A stretch of DNA of 50,491 bases, taken from NCBI GenBank assembly GCA_003232915.1, contig QIKE01000112.1:1-50491 (forward strand), given 5' to 3'. A model generated the notes under the pieces. It made no database searches and was not told the origin of the DNA. It saw only the letters and a program-made list of their open reading frames with translations. Numbering within the stretch: the stretch's first letter is position 1; the number at the start of each line of letters is the position of its first letter. The DNA comes from Bacteroidota bacterium (GTDB lineage Bacteria > Bacteroidota > Bacteroidia > Bacteroidales > F082). Positions 8,390-17,217 of this stretch are shown piece after piece. The position numbers were made by a program, and so were the translations under genes.

Positions 8390-10264
8390 ATGAAAAAAAG
8401 CCTGCTTATTATAGTGGCCATACTCCTGACAAGTTTTCAGTTCGCAGTGGCCGGAGGTAATATTCGGTTGATCGGCAGTACTAAAAATGTTGTTAGAGTA
8501 GGCGAAACATTTCAGGTTATTTATGAATTGAACACAGAAGCAGGTGGTTTTATCCAACCCAATTTTGGCGGCTTGCAAGTACTTTCGGGACCTAATGTAT
8601 CAAGCAGTTCAAGTATTCAGTTTATCAACGGCCATATGAGTCAATCATATAATATAACCTACACTTTCCTTGTTCGGGCAACGCAAACCGGTAACATAAC
8701 CATCAGTCCTGCTTACGTTACAGTAAAACGAAGACGTTATACATCAGAGAAACTTCACGTAAAAGTTGTTAAAGTATCAACTGCTAATACCCAACAGCGG
8801 TACAATGGTAATGCAAACAACACCGGAAGTCCCAAAAGCAATAACAGCCATGTTTCCTCGGAAGATGTGTATGTAAAAGCAAGTGTAAACAATGCTCATC
8901 CTTGGCTCGGACAACAAATTATTATTACCTATGAAATTTACACCAAAGTACCGGTTTCTAATTTGAGTATCCAAAAACTCTCTTCTTACGCAGGGTTCTG
9001 GTCTAAAGATTTGCTCAAAGCCAATGCCCCTATGAAACAAAAAAACAAGTTCATCAATGGACAACAATATGTGATTGCCGAAATTCGTAAGTTGGCACTT
9101 ATTCCACAAAAAACCGGTAAGCTTACTATCAATCCTATGGAACTCGACTGTAATGTGCAGATACGTGTGCAACCGAAACGTCGACATACACGAGGATACG
9201 ACCCCTTCGGCAACTTTTTCAACGATCCTTTCTTTAACAGGAGTGTGAAAAACGTTAAAAAAACTTTGCTTTCAAATGCCGTAACTGTTTATGTTAAACC
9301 TCTGCCACAAGAAGGAAAACCAATCGGATTTGCCGGTGCAGTAGGCAATTTCAGGTTTAACACAAAAATCGACAGAACTCAATTAAACGCCAACGATGCC
9401 CTTACTTTCGACGTAAATATTTCGGGAAGAGGAAACATAGAGTTGATAGAACCTCCGAAAGTGAAATGGCCCGTTGATTTTGAAACTTACGACCCCAAAA
9501 TTACCTCTAAAATTAATACATCGGCTTACGGTATATCGGGACGTAAAAAATTTGAATTTATTGCTGTTCCACGTAATCCGGGCGATTTTGTTATTCTACC
9601 GGTTACATTCAGCTTTTTCAATCCATCCGACGGAAAATATCACAGTTTTGCTTCCGACACATTGAATATTCATGTAGGAAAAGGTAATGGCAACGGTAAC
9701 AGAGGCGTTACTTACAGTGCCAATGAGCAAGAAGATATTCATTTTCTCGGAAAAGATATTCACCACATCAAAAGCCAGTTAGGGAAACTTCGAAACCTCG
9801 GAGAATTTTTCTTTGCATCAACACTTTATTACATCTTATTGATTCTTCCTGTTATCCTACTAATTATCCTACTTTTTATTCGTAAGATGCTCATTAAAAA
9901 ATATAGCAATATCAGCCGTCTGAAAAATAAAAAGGCACACAAAATTGCAAAAACACGCTTGTCAAAAGCATCAAAATTTAAAAAAGAAGGTAACGACAAA
10001 GCATTTTATGAAGAGGTAGCGCAAGCACTTTGGGGATATATTTCCGATAAATTTAATATCCCACAGGCCGACTTGTCCGTCGATACGGTAAAAGAAAAAC
10101 TGCAAGGCATTAGTGCCAACGAAGAAAGTATCGAAAGCTTTATTTCAACATTGAATAATATTGAGTTTGCTCGTTTTGCTCCAGGTTCAGCCAAAGACAA
10201 AATGGGACAGATTTATCTTGAGGCTATGAATGCCATTTTAAAAGCAGAAAAAGCAATAAAGTGA
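8390..10264 (+). CDS. batD: BatD family protein
   Basis: Large envelope protein of 624 residues. It has a signal peptide (LLIIVAILLTSFQFAVAG) and repeated beta-sandwich domains over about 25-440. One membrane helix at about 480-503 (YYILLILPVILLIILLFI) leads into a basic cytoplasmic helical tail. The GGFIQPNFGGLQVLSGP stretch near the start and the overall plan are those of BatD (oxygen-tolerance protein family). Its stop overlaps the next ATG by one base (TGATG). It probably scaffolds BatA and BatB at the membrane; that is inference from family and context. Confidence 0.9.
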   Translation: MKKSLLIIVAILLTSFQFAVAGGNIRLIGSTKNVVRVGETFQVIYELNTEAGGFIQPNFGGLQVLSGPNVSSSSSIQFINGHMSQSYNITYTFLVRATQTGNITISPAYVTVKRRRYTSEKLHVKVVKVSTANTQQRYNGNANNTGSPKSNNSHVSSEDVYVKASVNNAHPWLGQQIIITYEIYTKVPVSNLSIQKLSSYAGFWSKDLLKANAPMKQKNKFINGQQYVIAEIRKLALIPQKTGKLTINPMELDCNVQIRVQPKRRHTRGYDPFGNFFNDPFFNRSVKNVKKTLLSNAVTVYVKPLPQEGKPIGFAGAVGNFRFNTKIDRTQLNANDALTFDVNISGRGNIELIEPPKVKWPVDFETYDPKITSKINTSAYGISGRKKFEFIAVPRNPGDFVILPVTFSFFNPSDGKYHSFASDTLNIHVGKGNGNGNRGVTYSANEQEDIHFLGKDIHHIKSQLGKLRNLGEFFFASTLYYILLILPVILLIILLFIRKMLIKKYSNISRLKNKKAHKIAKTRLSKASKFKKEGNDKAFYEEVAQALWGYISDKFNIPQADLSVDTVKEKLQGISANEESIESFISTLNNIEFARFAPGSAKDKMGQIYLEAMNAILKAEKAIK

Positions 10265-11034
10265 TGAAAAAATATTTGAAAATAGCATTCCTGGTTATAT
10301 TTATAAGTTTTATTTGTAAGCTACAAGCCGGTAACATTAACTCAGATTCGCTTTTTTTACGTGCCAATAAAGCTTACAACCACAGATTGTACGATTCGGC
10401 AGCAAACAACTATCAACGTATTTTGCAACAGGGAAAAGTGTCGGCAACTTTGTATTATAATTTGGGAAATGCATACTACAAAGACAACAACGTTCCGTTG
10501 GCCATTTTGTATTACGAAAAAGCCAAAAAATTGGCTCCAAACGACGCCGACATCAATTATAACCTCAGTATAGCCAATACAATGATTGTAGATAAAATTG
10601 ATAAAATTCCCGAACTGTTTTTTAAAAAGTGGTGGCACTATTTTTATAACTTATTCAATGCCGATGTGTGGGCGATGTTGTCAATAATTAGCTTTGCCGT
10701 ATTGGTAGCTTTTCTGGGTCTGTTTATCCTCGGCGGAGGTCGCAAAACCAAACGTATCGCCTTCTTCTTCGGTTTATTGTTTTTGTTTACAAGTGCCGTT
10801 TCTTTTGGTCTTGCTTCACAAAAATATTATTATACAAAACAACACAGCGAAGCTATTATTTTCACACCGACCATCACGGCTAAGAGCTCCCCATCGGATA
10901 GTGCCGTCGATCTTTTTGTTATTCACGAAGGTACGAAAGTCAGCGTTCTTGACAAGGTAGATAATTGGGTGAAAATAAAAATTTCAAACGGTAGTATCGG
11001 CTGGCTACCTTCAAAATCACTAAAAGAAATCTAA
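10264..11034 (+). CDS. batE: BatE, TPR and SH3-like protein
   Basis: Protein of 256 residues that closes the Bat operon. It has a signal peptide (YLKIAFLVIFISFICKLQAG) and two TPR units (about 28-105; LYYNLGNAYYKDNNVPLAI). Two membrane helices follow at about 132-158 and 163-182, then a C-terminal bacterial SH3-like domain (VIHEGTKVSVLDKVDNWVKI, ending GWLPSKSLKEI). ATG 10264 overlaps the batD stop; the GTG one codon earlier is less likely. This combination of TPR, two helices and SH3 is characteristic of BatE. Confidence 0.88.
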   Translation: MKKYLKIAFLVIFISFICKLQAGNINSDSLFLRANKAYNHRLYDSAANNYQRILQQGKVSATLYYNLGNAYYKDNNVPLAILYYEKAKKLAPNDADINYNLSIANTMIVDKIDKIPELFFKKWWHYFYNLFNADVWAMLSIISFAVLVAFLGLFILGGGRKTKRIAFFFGLLFLFTSAVSFGLASQKYYYTKQHSEAIIFTPTITAKSSPSDSAVDLFVIHEGTKVSVLDKVDNWVKIKISNGSIGWLPSKSLKEI

Positions 11035-11852
11035 AAAATGTAATTTATTGATTATTATTATTTGGGCGGCTCATACGGCTGTCCGTTATATCCCCGTAAG
11101 GCTTTGCCGTGTTTCGTAAAACCCGCAAAGGAGCTTCCTTCGGTCGCCCTTTCCGGTTTACTCCACATCGGCAAAGCCTTACGGGGGATGCCACTCCCAT
11201 CCGTGCCGCATCTCACAGGAAAAACTCCTTAACTCCTTACCTAACGTAGTTCAGTCTGATGCAAAAAACCATATCTGATTTATTTTCGTCCTTTCAACGT
11301 ACAGCAAAATTTAATAGAAATACTCTGATTCAACTTTGATACATCCCTATTAGGACTAAAAGTTGCTTGTATAGCGTTTTCTATTTCCCGTATTTTTCAA
11401 TATCTCTTACCGAGAAAATCCCCGTTGTTAGTTTTATGTAACAAATTTGAAACCATTATGTGGTAGATTAGTTGCATATCTTTGCAAATTCTAACAAGTA
11501 TTAATTACGACAGTTGTTTTTAATTTTTTACAAGTCAATCACTATAAACATATGATAATCAATATAAACTAAGGGTTCAGAACTCTTTGCATTACAAAAT
11601 TGCAGTTTCATTATTACTATTGGTTACCCAATTCGAAATTGTGCAAAAATACGTTTGGATTATTCACCGATCGTTCAAGCGTCAGCATTGATGGTTCAAG
11701 TGTTTGCTTAGAACGTCCGGCTATCGCAACATACGTGTAGAAATCAGCAAACCTCATCAAATTTGTTGACAATCGTTTCTTAATCAATTTTTTAGTAAAT
11801 TTGCCATACTAAAGGTGTTGTTAACGAATAATATTGTAAAAGAAAAACCTCT
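11035..11852. other. Long gene-poor region upstream of the hgc-like fusion
   Basis: No credible gene. It contains the palindromic element at 11092-11186 and a TAAATTTG box at 11796-11803. I looked for a cobalamin riboswitch, because the downstream protein is corrinoid-type, and did not find its conserved box. Confidence 0.4.
11092..11186. repeat. GC-rich perfect inverted repeat (REP/MITE-like palindrome)
   Basis: CCCCGTAAGGCTTTGCCG (11092-11109) is exactly complementary to CGGCAAAGCCTTACGGGG (11169-11186), giving 18 pairs. A nested weaker pair, AAACCCGCAAAGG and CCTTTCCGGTTT, lies within the loop. The GC content is far above its surroundings. It looks like a mobile palindromic repeat; an unknown structured RNA cannot be excluded. 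Confidence 0.75.
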
Positions 11853-11954
11853 ATGAATCAACAACTTAAAACCGCCAGCCGTGGCAGCATTTTATTTCAC
11901 GATAAAATGAAATTTCTGCGGCAAGTAGTGATTATCAAGAAAAATGAAGGATAA
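11853..11954 (+). CDS. Possible 33-residue peptide upstream of the fusion gene
   Basis: ATG 11853 opens a 33-codon frame (MNQQLKTASRGSILFHDKMK at the start) ending 12 bases before the fusion gene. It is basic, with no signal or membrane segment, and I recognise no family. It could be a leader peptide, a remnant or chance; proximity is the only support. Confidence 0.25.
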   Translation: MNQQLKTASRGSILFHDKMKFLRQVVIIKKNEG

Positions 11955-11966
11955 AATACAAAAAAT

Positions 11967-13742
11967 ATGTTTTCTTACATTTTTATGAAAATACTGGAAA
12001 GCCGTCCCGAAAGATATGATACTGGAATTAATTTTTTATCAGGAGGACATGCTTCAAAAATAAGAAAACAGATAGTACGAAATTTTGTAAAACCTGGAAT
12101 AAAAGTACTTGATATTGGATGTGGGACAGGTTTATTAATGGAATATGCAGCCAAAGCCGGTGCCGAAATAAAAGGGATTGACACATCAAGAGGTATGCTG
12201 AAAATTGCTCAAAAAAGGATTGATAGAAGCGAATTACAAGATAAAATTTCAATTTATAACATTGGTGTAGTAGAAATAGATACCCTTTTTGCTGAAAACA
12301 GTTTCGATTTAATAGTATCAACTTTAGTTTTTAGCGAGCTTTATACGGAAGAAAGAGCATTGGCATTATATCAAATAAAAAAACTGTTAAAACCGAATGG
12401 AAAATTAGTGATAGCAGTTGAAGTTCAACCTCGTAATTTCTTTAAACAAATTACCCACTTTTTTATCAGATTACCTTTGGCCATTTTAACCTATATTATT
12501 GCTCAAGCAGGGACAAAACCACTCGCAAAAATATCGGAAGAAGTTACAAGGTCAGGCTTTTCAATAGTCAAAGAAGAGTATTCGTTTCTTGATAGTTTTG
12601 TTGTATTATCTGCAAATAATTCCGAAAACGAGGGCTATAAAAAGATAAATTTTTCTATTGATAAAAGGCCACAGGATGATTATTCAATTATCAAATCAAT
12701 TTGGGATTATATCGGCCGGTGGTTTCCAAACCCTGTTGAACCGGGACTTCGTATTGTTGGAAATCCCGACAGGAATTCACCGGTAATTCTTACATCAAAT
12801 TTTCATCTCACGGCAAGACGTGTTGAGAATTCTTTAGAAAATGAAAATGTGTTTTTATTAATTGCACCTACAAAGGGCATTAATGTTTGGTGTGCTACTG
12901 AAGGTGGCGATTTAAATACTCATTCCGTTATAACAGCAATAAAAACAAGCCAGTTAAACAATAGAGTTGACCACAATAAAATAATTCTTCCACAATTTTC
13001 GGCATCGGGAATTGACCTTGTGCTTTTGCAAAAAAAAACCGGACGAAAAGGGCTCTTCGGTCCCGCTTATTCAAAAGACCTACCGGAATATCTTAAAAAT
13101 CATAAATCTGTTTTTAAAAACAACAGGGCTGATTTTTCTTTCCTTTTCAGGTTGGAAATGTTATTATCAATGAATTTTATTATTTGGTTTGCAATTGCTG
13201 CTGTTACTCTTTTGTTAGCTCCGGAAATGCTTTTACACATTAGTATTTATTTTTGGCTCACAGGCTTTGTCCTTTATGCCGGCTATCCGTTTATCCCAGG
13301 AAAAAGCGGTTGGCTTAAAGCAGGTGTACTTTCAATAATCGAGATTCTTGTAATTGCATTAATTTCATTTCTTACACTAAAAATACCACTCTTTTCGTAT
13401 TGGAAAACAATGTTTATGTTGAGTGCTATTAACTTATGGCTTGGCTTCGATTTAAAAGGGATTGTTGCCGGTTATCCTTCGGAAGCCGAATGGTTAATGA
13501 GAAAACTCGGGATGAATTCTTTCGGACATATTTTTTCAGCTGAAAAACAAAATGAAGGAATAATTCAACAAAACATTGATAAATGTAATAATTGTCGTGT
13601 TTGCTTAATGGTCTGTCCCAAATCAGTTTTTGATATTGTAGAGAAAAAAAAAGTAAGAATAACAAATAAATCGGAATGTTTTGCATGCAACGCGTGCGTA
13701 ACCCAATGTACGGAAAATGCTTTGCAATTAAGAATAAAATAA
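11967..13742 (+). CDS. Methyltransferase-HgcA-like-HgcB-like fusion protein
   Basis: Three modules in 591 residues. (1) At 1-215, a class I SAM methyltransferase (VLDIGCGTG at 47-55, GIDTS at 70-74). (2) At about 250-385, an HgcA/CdhD-like corrinoid-binding domain: EPGLRIVGNP, SPVILTSNF and the cap-helix motif GINVWCA (304-310, with C309 as the presumed cobalt ligand). Four membrane helices follow at about 397-500, ending in LWLGFDLKG as in HgcA. (3) At 535-591, an HgcB-like ferredoxin with C540/C543/C546/C550 and C571/C574/C577/C581. Mercury-methylating HgcA reads NVWCAAGK; here TEGG follows NVWCA. The HgcB cysteine pair after the ferredoxin is absent. It resembles CpaM-type methyltransferases joined to HgcAB-like fusions. 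A plausible role is corrinoid methyl transfer at the membrane to an unknown acceptor. Met 7 (11985, MKILESRPERYD) may be the true start. Confidence 0.85.
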   Translation: MFSYIFMKILESRPERYDTGINFLSGGHASKIRKQIVRNFVKPGIKVLDIGCGTGLLMEYAAKAGAEIKGIDTSRGMLKIAQKRIDRSELQDKISIYNIGVVEIDTLFAENSFDLIVSTLVFSELYTEERALALYQIKKLLKPNGKLVIAVEVQPRNFFKQITHFFIRLPLAILTYIIAQAGTKPLAKISEEVTRSGFSIVKEEYSFLDSFVVLSANNSENEGYKKINFSIDKRPQDDYSIIKSIWDYIGRWFPNPVEPGLRIVGNPDRNSPVILTSNFHLTARRVENSLENENVFLLIAPTKGINVWCATEGGDLNTHSVITAIKTSQLNNRVDHNKIILPQFSASGIDLVLLQKKTGRKGLFGPAYSKDLPEYLKNHKSVFKNNRADFSFLFRLEMLLSMNFIIWFAIAAVTLLLAPEMLLHISIYFWLTGFVLYAGYPFIPGKSGWLKAGVLSIIEILVIALISFLTLKIPLFSYWKTMFMLSAINLWLGFDLKGIVAGYPSEAEWLMRKLGMNSFGHIFSAEKQNEGIIQQNIDKCNNCRVCLMVCPKSVFDIVEKKKVRITNKSECFACNACVTQCTENALQLRIK

Positions 13743-13790
13743 ATATCCATATTCCATTAGCACTATCGGACTATTTGCATCAGTATAGGA

Positions 13791-15530
13791 TTACCGGATA
13801 AGCTGTGTTTCAAATTCCGTTTTATTCCCTACATTATCAATTACTTCCAAACGAAAAGTACTTTTGCCTTTGGGCAGATGTTTGTCAATGAAATAAGTAA
13901 GCAGCTTGTCTTTTTGATCGTATTCCATAAGCAACCATTTCCCGTTAAGGGTAGCTCTATAACTTTTTATACCGCTTTCTTTGTCTTCTATTTTCAATTT
14001 CAAAGTTTTTTGTTTTGCCGTCAATCGGGTTTTCAAAAAATTAAGTTGCCGAATGACAGGCGGAATAGTATCAATCATAACAGTATAATTTCCAAGATCC
14101 CTTACTCTTGTTACTAAACTATCGTTTACGAAACTGCTACCGGTATAAACGAAATCAACAACCTTTTTAGCGGGAAGATAAGCAACAAACAGTTTGCTTT
14201 TTAAACGATTTTCAACAGTGTCAGGTTTAATTTTAAGAGTGAATAGTTTTTGTACAGGCACAAAACGGTTACCCAACACAATCAGCGAACTGTATGTACC
14301 TTTCAATCTGGGTTCGGTTTTATGATTTAAATAAAATGAACGGTAAAATGTCCTTGCAGGAAAATCGGCACGATAATTTTTCCCGATTACGAAAAATGAT
14401 CTTCTGAAATTCTCAAAAAGTCCGGCCGGCTTGTGTAAAAGTTTTTTCTTAAAGGCTGACTTCAACGGTTTTGAATTTCCTCGCAAATTAAACGCGAGAA
14501 TAGACTGATTACCGTATGTATCGTATACCCTTATTCTTACTTTGTGAAATAAACTGTCGTTAAAAGAAAAAATTCCCCGATTTTTCACTCCATAATAATT
14601 AAATAGTCTATTGTTGGTGTCGATTTGTGTACGAACCAGCCGTTTTCCTTTCTTTTGATAGTAATTGTAATCAATAAGGCTGTTGATGTATCTCGTGGTA
14701 TAAAAAGAAATTTTATCCATTTTCAAACCGAAAATCCGTGTTGTATCAATAAAAACTTCTATTTTATAAACACCGTTTTTATTTTGGAGTTTATTCGTCA
14801 AATCGTAAGTATCAATGCCGAGTGAAGCTCTTCCGTGTATTATTATTTGAGGTTTTCCTTTGAGACTGCAATTTTTCCCCGAACCTGTTACCATATAAAC
14901 TGTTGTATCGTGTTTGCCGTTGATGAGTGTGGTGTCATCAACCGGATACAGGCTGAGCTGTAGAATACGCGGATATGTTCTGTCGGCAATTTTAATACTT
15001 TTAAAAAGAAGTGGATTAACAGGATACTGCGACTTTTCTTCTCTGATCTCGAAATGCAAATGAGGTCCACCCGACGACCCTGAATTGCCACTAAAAGCAA
15101 TTACTTCCCCTTTTTTTACCGGATAATGTCCCCTTTTGGGGAAAATCTCAATAAGATAACTCTCTCGTTCGTACTGTGTTTTTTTTACTAATTTTTCGAG
15201 CGTATCGTTAAACGAAAGCAAATGCCCGTAAACCGAAACATAACCGTTGGGATGAGTAATGTATAACGCTTTGCCGTAACCACCAAGCGAAATTTTTATC
15301 CTTGATACATATCCCTCGGCAACGGCAAGCACTTCTTTTCCCGTAACTCCCTGTGTTTTAAGGTCGATTCCCGAATGAAAATGTCCCGGACGCAATTCTC
15401 CAAAACTCCCCGAAAGATAAAGTGGAATATCAAGTGGCGGGCGAAAATAGCTTTTAGGGTAGTTGTTTTGTGATAAAAGCGATAACGAAAACAAACTGAA
15501 AAATATGATGAGAAGATTGTTTCGAGACAT
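13791..15530 (-). CDS. M23 family metallopeptidase
   Basis: Exported LytM-type zinc peptidase, 579 residues, probably acting on peptidoglycan cross-links. The signal peptide is LLIIFFSLFSLSLLSQ. The catalytic domain lies near the N-terminus with GHFHSGID (H52, D56) and GGPHLHFEIR (H157, H159), all zinc ligands intact. About 400 residues of beta-rich sequence follow with no recognised domain. This N-terminal M23 with a long C-terminal region is common in Bacteroidetes. It starts 6 bases after the small HAD-like gene, so the two are probably cotranscribed, and it converges on the fusion gene 48 bases away. Confidence 0.9.
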   Translation of the reverse strand: MSRNNLLIIFFSLFSLSLLSQNNYPKSYFRPPLDIPLYLSGSFGELRPGHFHSGIDLKTQGVTGKEVLAVAEGYVSRIKISLGGYGKALYITHPNGYVSVYGHLLSFNDTLEKLVKKTQYERESYLIEIFPKRGHYPVKKGEVIAFSGNSGSSGGPHLHFEIREEKSQYPVNPLLFKSIKIADRTYPRILQLSLYPVDDTTLINGKHDTTVYMVTGSGKNCSLKGKPQIIIHGRASLGIDTYDLTNKLQNKNGVYKIEVFIDTTRIFGLKMDKISFYTTRYINSLIDYNYYQKKGKRLVRTQIDTNNRLFNYYGVKNRGIFSFNDSLFHKVRIRVYDTYGNQSILAFNLRGNSKPLKSAFKKKLLHKPAGLFENFRRSFFVIGKNYRADFPARTFYRSFYLNHKTEPRLKGTYSSLIVLGNRFVPVQKLFTLKIKPDTVENRLKSKLFVAYLPAKKVVDFVYTGSSFVNDSLVTRVRDLGNYTVMIDTIPPVIRQLNFLKTRLTAKQKTLKLKIEDKESGIKSYRATLNGKWLLMEYDQKDKLLTYFIDKHLPKGKSTFRLEVIDNVGNKTEFETQLIR

Positions 15531-15536
15531 TAATTT

Positions 15537-15893
15537 CTATTTGACAAAGTTTAAAATTCCTTTCAATAAATGTATAACGACATCGGCAAACGAAAACTGA
15601 CAATTCGGATATTTTGCCTTGTGCAATATGGTGCGTATCAGTGCTTTTTTATCTCTAATGATACTTTTATCATAACATTTGCCAATCATCAGACTTTCAA
15701 CGGAAAGAAAATCACCAAGCGGCCACAACACTTCTCCGGAAAATAACAGATCGGGTTTTCGTAGTACTTCGCCGGCATTTTCAACAAAAGCTATGGTATT
15801 CCGTAGATACATATTACCCACCCTGTCGTAATCACGGATTAGAGTATCGCCACTATCGAAAGCTATTGCTTTTATTTCGTTTCCAAAAAACAT
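15537..15893 (-). CDS. Small HAD-like or hypothetical protein
   Basis: A 118-residue protein read from ATG 15893; the TTG at 15902 falls inside the promoter box. The start IKAIAFDSGDTLIRDYD resembles the first motif of HAD phosphatases (DxGxT variant). The rest is far shorter than a HAD domain and shows none of the later motifs. It could be a truncated HAD protein or an unrelated small family. It sits 6 bases upstream of the M23 gene. Confidence 0.6.
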   Translation of the reverse strand: MFFGNEIKAIAFDSGDTLIRDYDRVGNMYLRNTIAFVENAGEVLRKPDLLFSGEVLWPLGDFLSVESLMIGKCYDKSIIRDKKALIRTILHKAKYPNCQFSFADVVIHLLKGILNFVK

Positions 15894-15899
15894 TAGTTG

Positions 15900-15907
15900 C
15901 AAAAGTA
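15900..15907 (-). promoter_or_regulatory. -7 box of the HAD-like/M23 operon
   Basis: TACTTTTG on the reverse strand, ending 7 bases before ATG 15893. The predicted transcript has almost no leader, which argues for the ATG rather than the upstream TTG as start. Confidence 0.45.
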
Positions 15908-16450
15908 GTTTGTTTTATAGAACAAGACTACTTTGTAAACTTATAATTTGTTTTCTTATGTAGCGTCTGTAAGCCTATCGCCAAGTCAAAGCCGTGTTTC
16001 TTTACAATAGGGTTTGACGTATTGTGTAAAAAATAACTTGTACGACTCAAATTTCGACCTCACACTGAACTCATCTCCAAAGATGAGTATTTCTATACCA
16101 TAGTGAAATAGCAACTAATCACAAAAAAATATTTAGTACCTTAAGTTTTCATATGGTAAACATCGTATTTCACTTCGTAAGTTCTTGATTCTGAGCTATC
16201 CTGAGGCATTGGGGCTTTTGTGCTAAGTGCCGACCTAATTTTAGCCGGAATGTTTTTTCTTATTTTTTTCCCGAACACCGGTAAGAGTCTAACAACTACA
16301 GAATATGATTGTATGCTTTCCGATGCTCCCACAGCGGAGACAATATCCCCTGTTGGCGGAGTAGGAGGAAGGCAGTAGCATGAACAGGGGTGCAGTATTA
16401 TACTTCAATTTTCATTAATTTAAAAAAATTCTTTTTGAATATAAATAATC
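15908..16450. other. Gene-poor region with a short perfect hairpin
   Basis: CTCATCT-CCAA-AGATGAG at 16069-16086 is a perfect 7-bp hairpin without a T-run. A reverse frame over about 16141-16380 reads proline-rich and has no good start. I do not recognise it and do not call a gene. Confidence 0.35.
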
Positions 16451-16458
16451 GTAGCAAT

Positions 16459-16611
16459 CTTGTGCGTGGCTTTATTCGTGCCAAAGTAATGATATACAAA
16501 GATTTTATTGCTCTCCGTACCGAACAAGCGGTAAAAGATGCCGTAAGATTCCATATCGAAGGAAAAAACTATGTCGTTTGCGATATTATTCAAATTCGTT
16601 TTAACATATAA
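16459..16611 (+). pseudogene. ychF: C-terminal fragment of ychF (ribosome-binding ATPase)
   Basis: Fifty residues (RGFIRAKVMIYKDFIAL near the start, FHIEGKNYVVCDIIQIRFNI at the end) match the end of the C-terminal domain of the GTPase-like ATPase YchF. In that family the pattern is ERGFIRAEVI-Y-DFI and EGKEYVVQDGDVM-FNV. The nucleotide-binding and coiled-coil parts are missing, and the sequence before residue VRGF is unrelated. The DGD step is changed to CDI. This is a remnant; a full copy presumably exists elsewhere. Confidence 0.75.
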
Positions 16612-16650
16612 AAAATAAGTTTCATTGCCATAAAGAATACTTAACATGAA

Positions 16651-16765
16651 CCAAGTTTGAAACTTGCGAAGGTTTGAGTATTGGTAGTTTATTAGAGTAA
16701 ATAATTAGTCATCAAAGCAAGCATAATTAAGAAATTGGCGATTTATAACAAGTATTATATAACAT
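16651..16765 (+). repeat. Dispersed repeat R1, copy 1
   Basis: About 110 bases closely similar to 32899-33013. The shared core is TAGTTTATTAGAGTAAAT, then ATTAGTC and TCAAAG, AAGAAATTGGC and TAACAAG. It begins with a small inverted repeat (AAGTTTGAAACTTGC). It is noncoding and probably a degenerate mobile element. Confidence 0.65.
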
Positions 16766-16813
16766 GGTTGCGGTTGGATAAGCGGCTTGAAAATATTTTT
16801 TTTCGCAATATGC

Positions 16814-16843
16814 TTGGACTTAAAAAACAATATTATACTTTTG
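16814..16843 (+). promoter_or_regulatory. Promoter of the tRNA-Pro/tRNA-Ser unit
   Basis: TTG (16814-16816), exactly 19 bases, then TACTTTTG (16836-16843). This is an optimal Bacteroidetes housekeeping promoter about 60 bases ahead of the first tRNA. Confidence 0.6.
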
Positions 16844-16902
16844 CAGACCTATTTTTAAAAAAGAGAAATTTGTTGTCGTTCGTATTTTTAATGAAAGCAA
16901 TA

Positions 16903-16977
16903 CGGGGTATAGCGCAGTCCGGTTAGCGCACCTGCTTTGGGAGCAGGGGGTCGCAGGTTCGAATCCTGCTACCCCGA
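16903..16977 (+). tRNA. tRNA-Pro (anticodon TGG)
   Basis: The cloverleaf folds fully. Acceptor arms CGGGGTA and TACCCCG pair, and the anticodon stem CTGCT-AGCAG encloses a loop with TGG. The T arm reads GCAGG-TTCGAAT-CCTGC. The discriminator is A and CCA is not encoded. Confidence 0.96.
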
Positions 16978-17024
16978 CTTTGGATAATGGGGTATACCCA
17001 TATTAATGATAATTCCGCACACTT

Positions 17025-17114
<90 letters not shown>

Positions 17115-17196
17115 AGATGTCTTAATAGTCTATCTTTTGAGTCTTTTTTTATCTTCATTTGACGTTCTTTATATCGGAATAAAATATTAAACCAAC

Positions 17197-17204
17197 TATC
17201 TTTG
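17197..17204 (+). promoter_or_regulatory. -7 box of ispE
   Basis: TATCTTTG, 13 bases before ATG 17218. The upstream -33 element is not evident. Confidence 0.35.
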
Positions 17205-17217
17205 CAAGCATTACGTA

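Noticed and set aside
11092-11230. Cobalamin riboswitch upstream of the corrinoid fusion gene
   Set aside because: Some short matches (GCCACT) occur, but the conserved B12 box and core order are absent, and the palindrome explains the GC-rich sequence.
11967-13742. Calling the fusion protein a mercury methylase (hgcA/hgcB)
   Set aside because: The cap helix lacks AGK after NVWCA, and the HgcB C-terminal cysteine pair is missing, so only homology is claimed.
13500-13742. Separate ferredoxin gene at the end of the fusion
   Set aside because: The frame is continuous with the membrane module, and no internal start with a promoter is seen.
16141-16332. Reverse 63-codon frame, perhaps a proline-rich lipoprotein tail
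   Set aside because: Starts at GTG within an open stretch, has no promoter and no recognised family.
16735-16926. Forward 63-codon frame before tRNA-Pro
   Set aside because: Runs through the tRNA promoter and into the tRNA gene.
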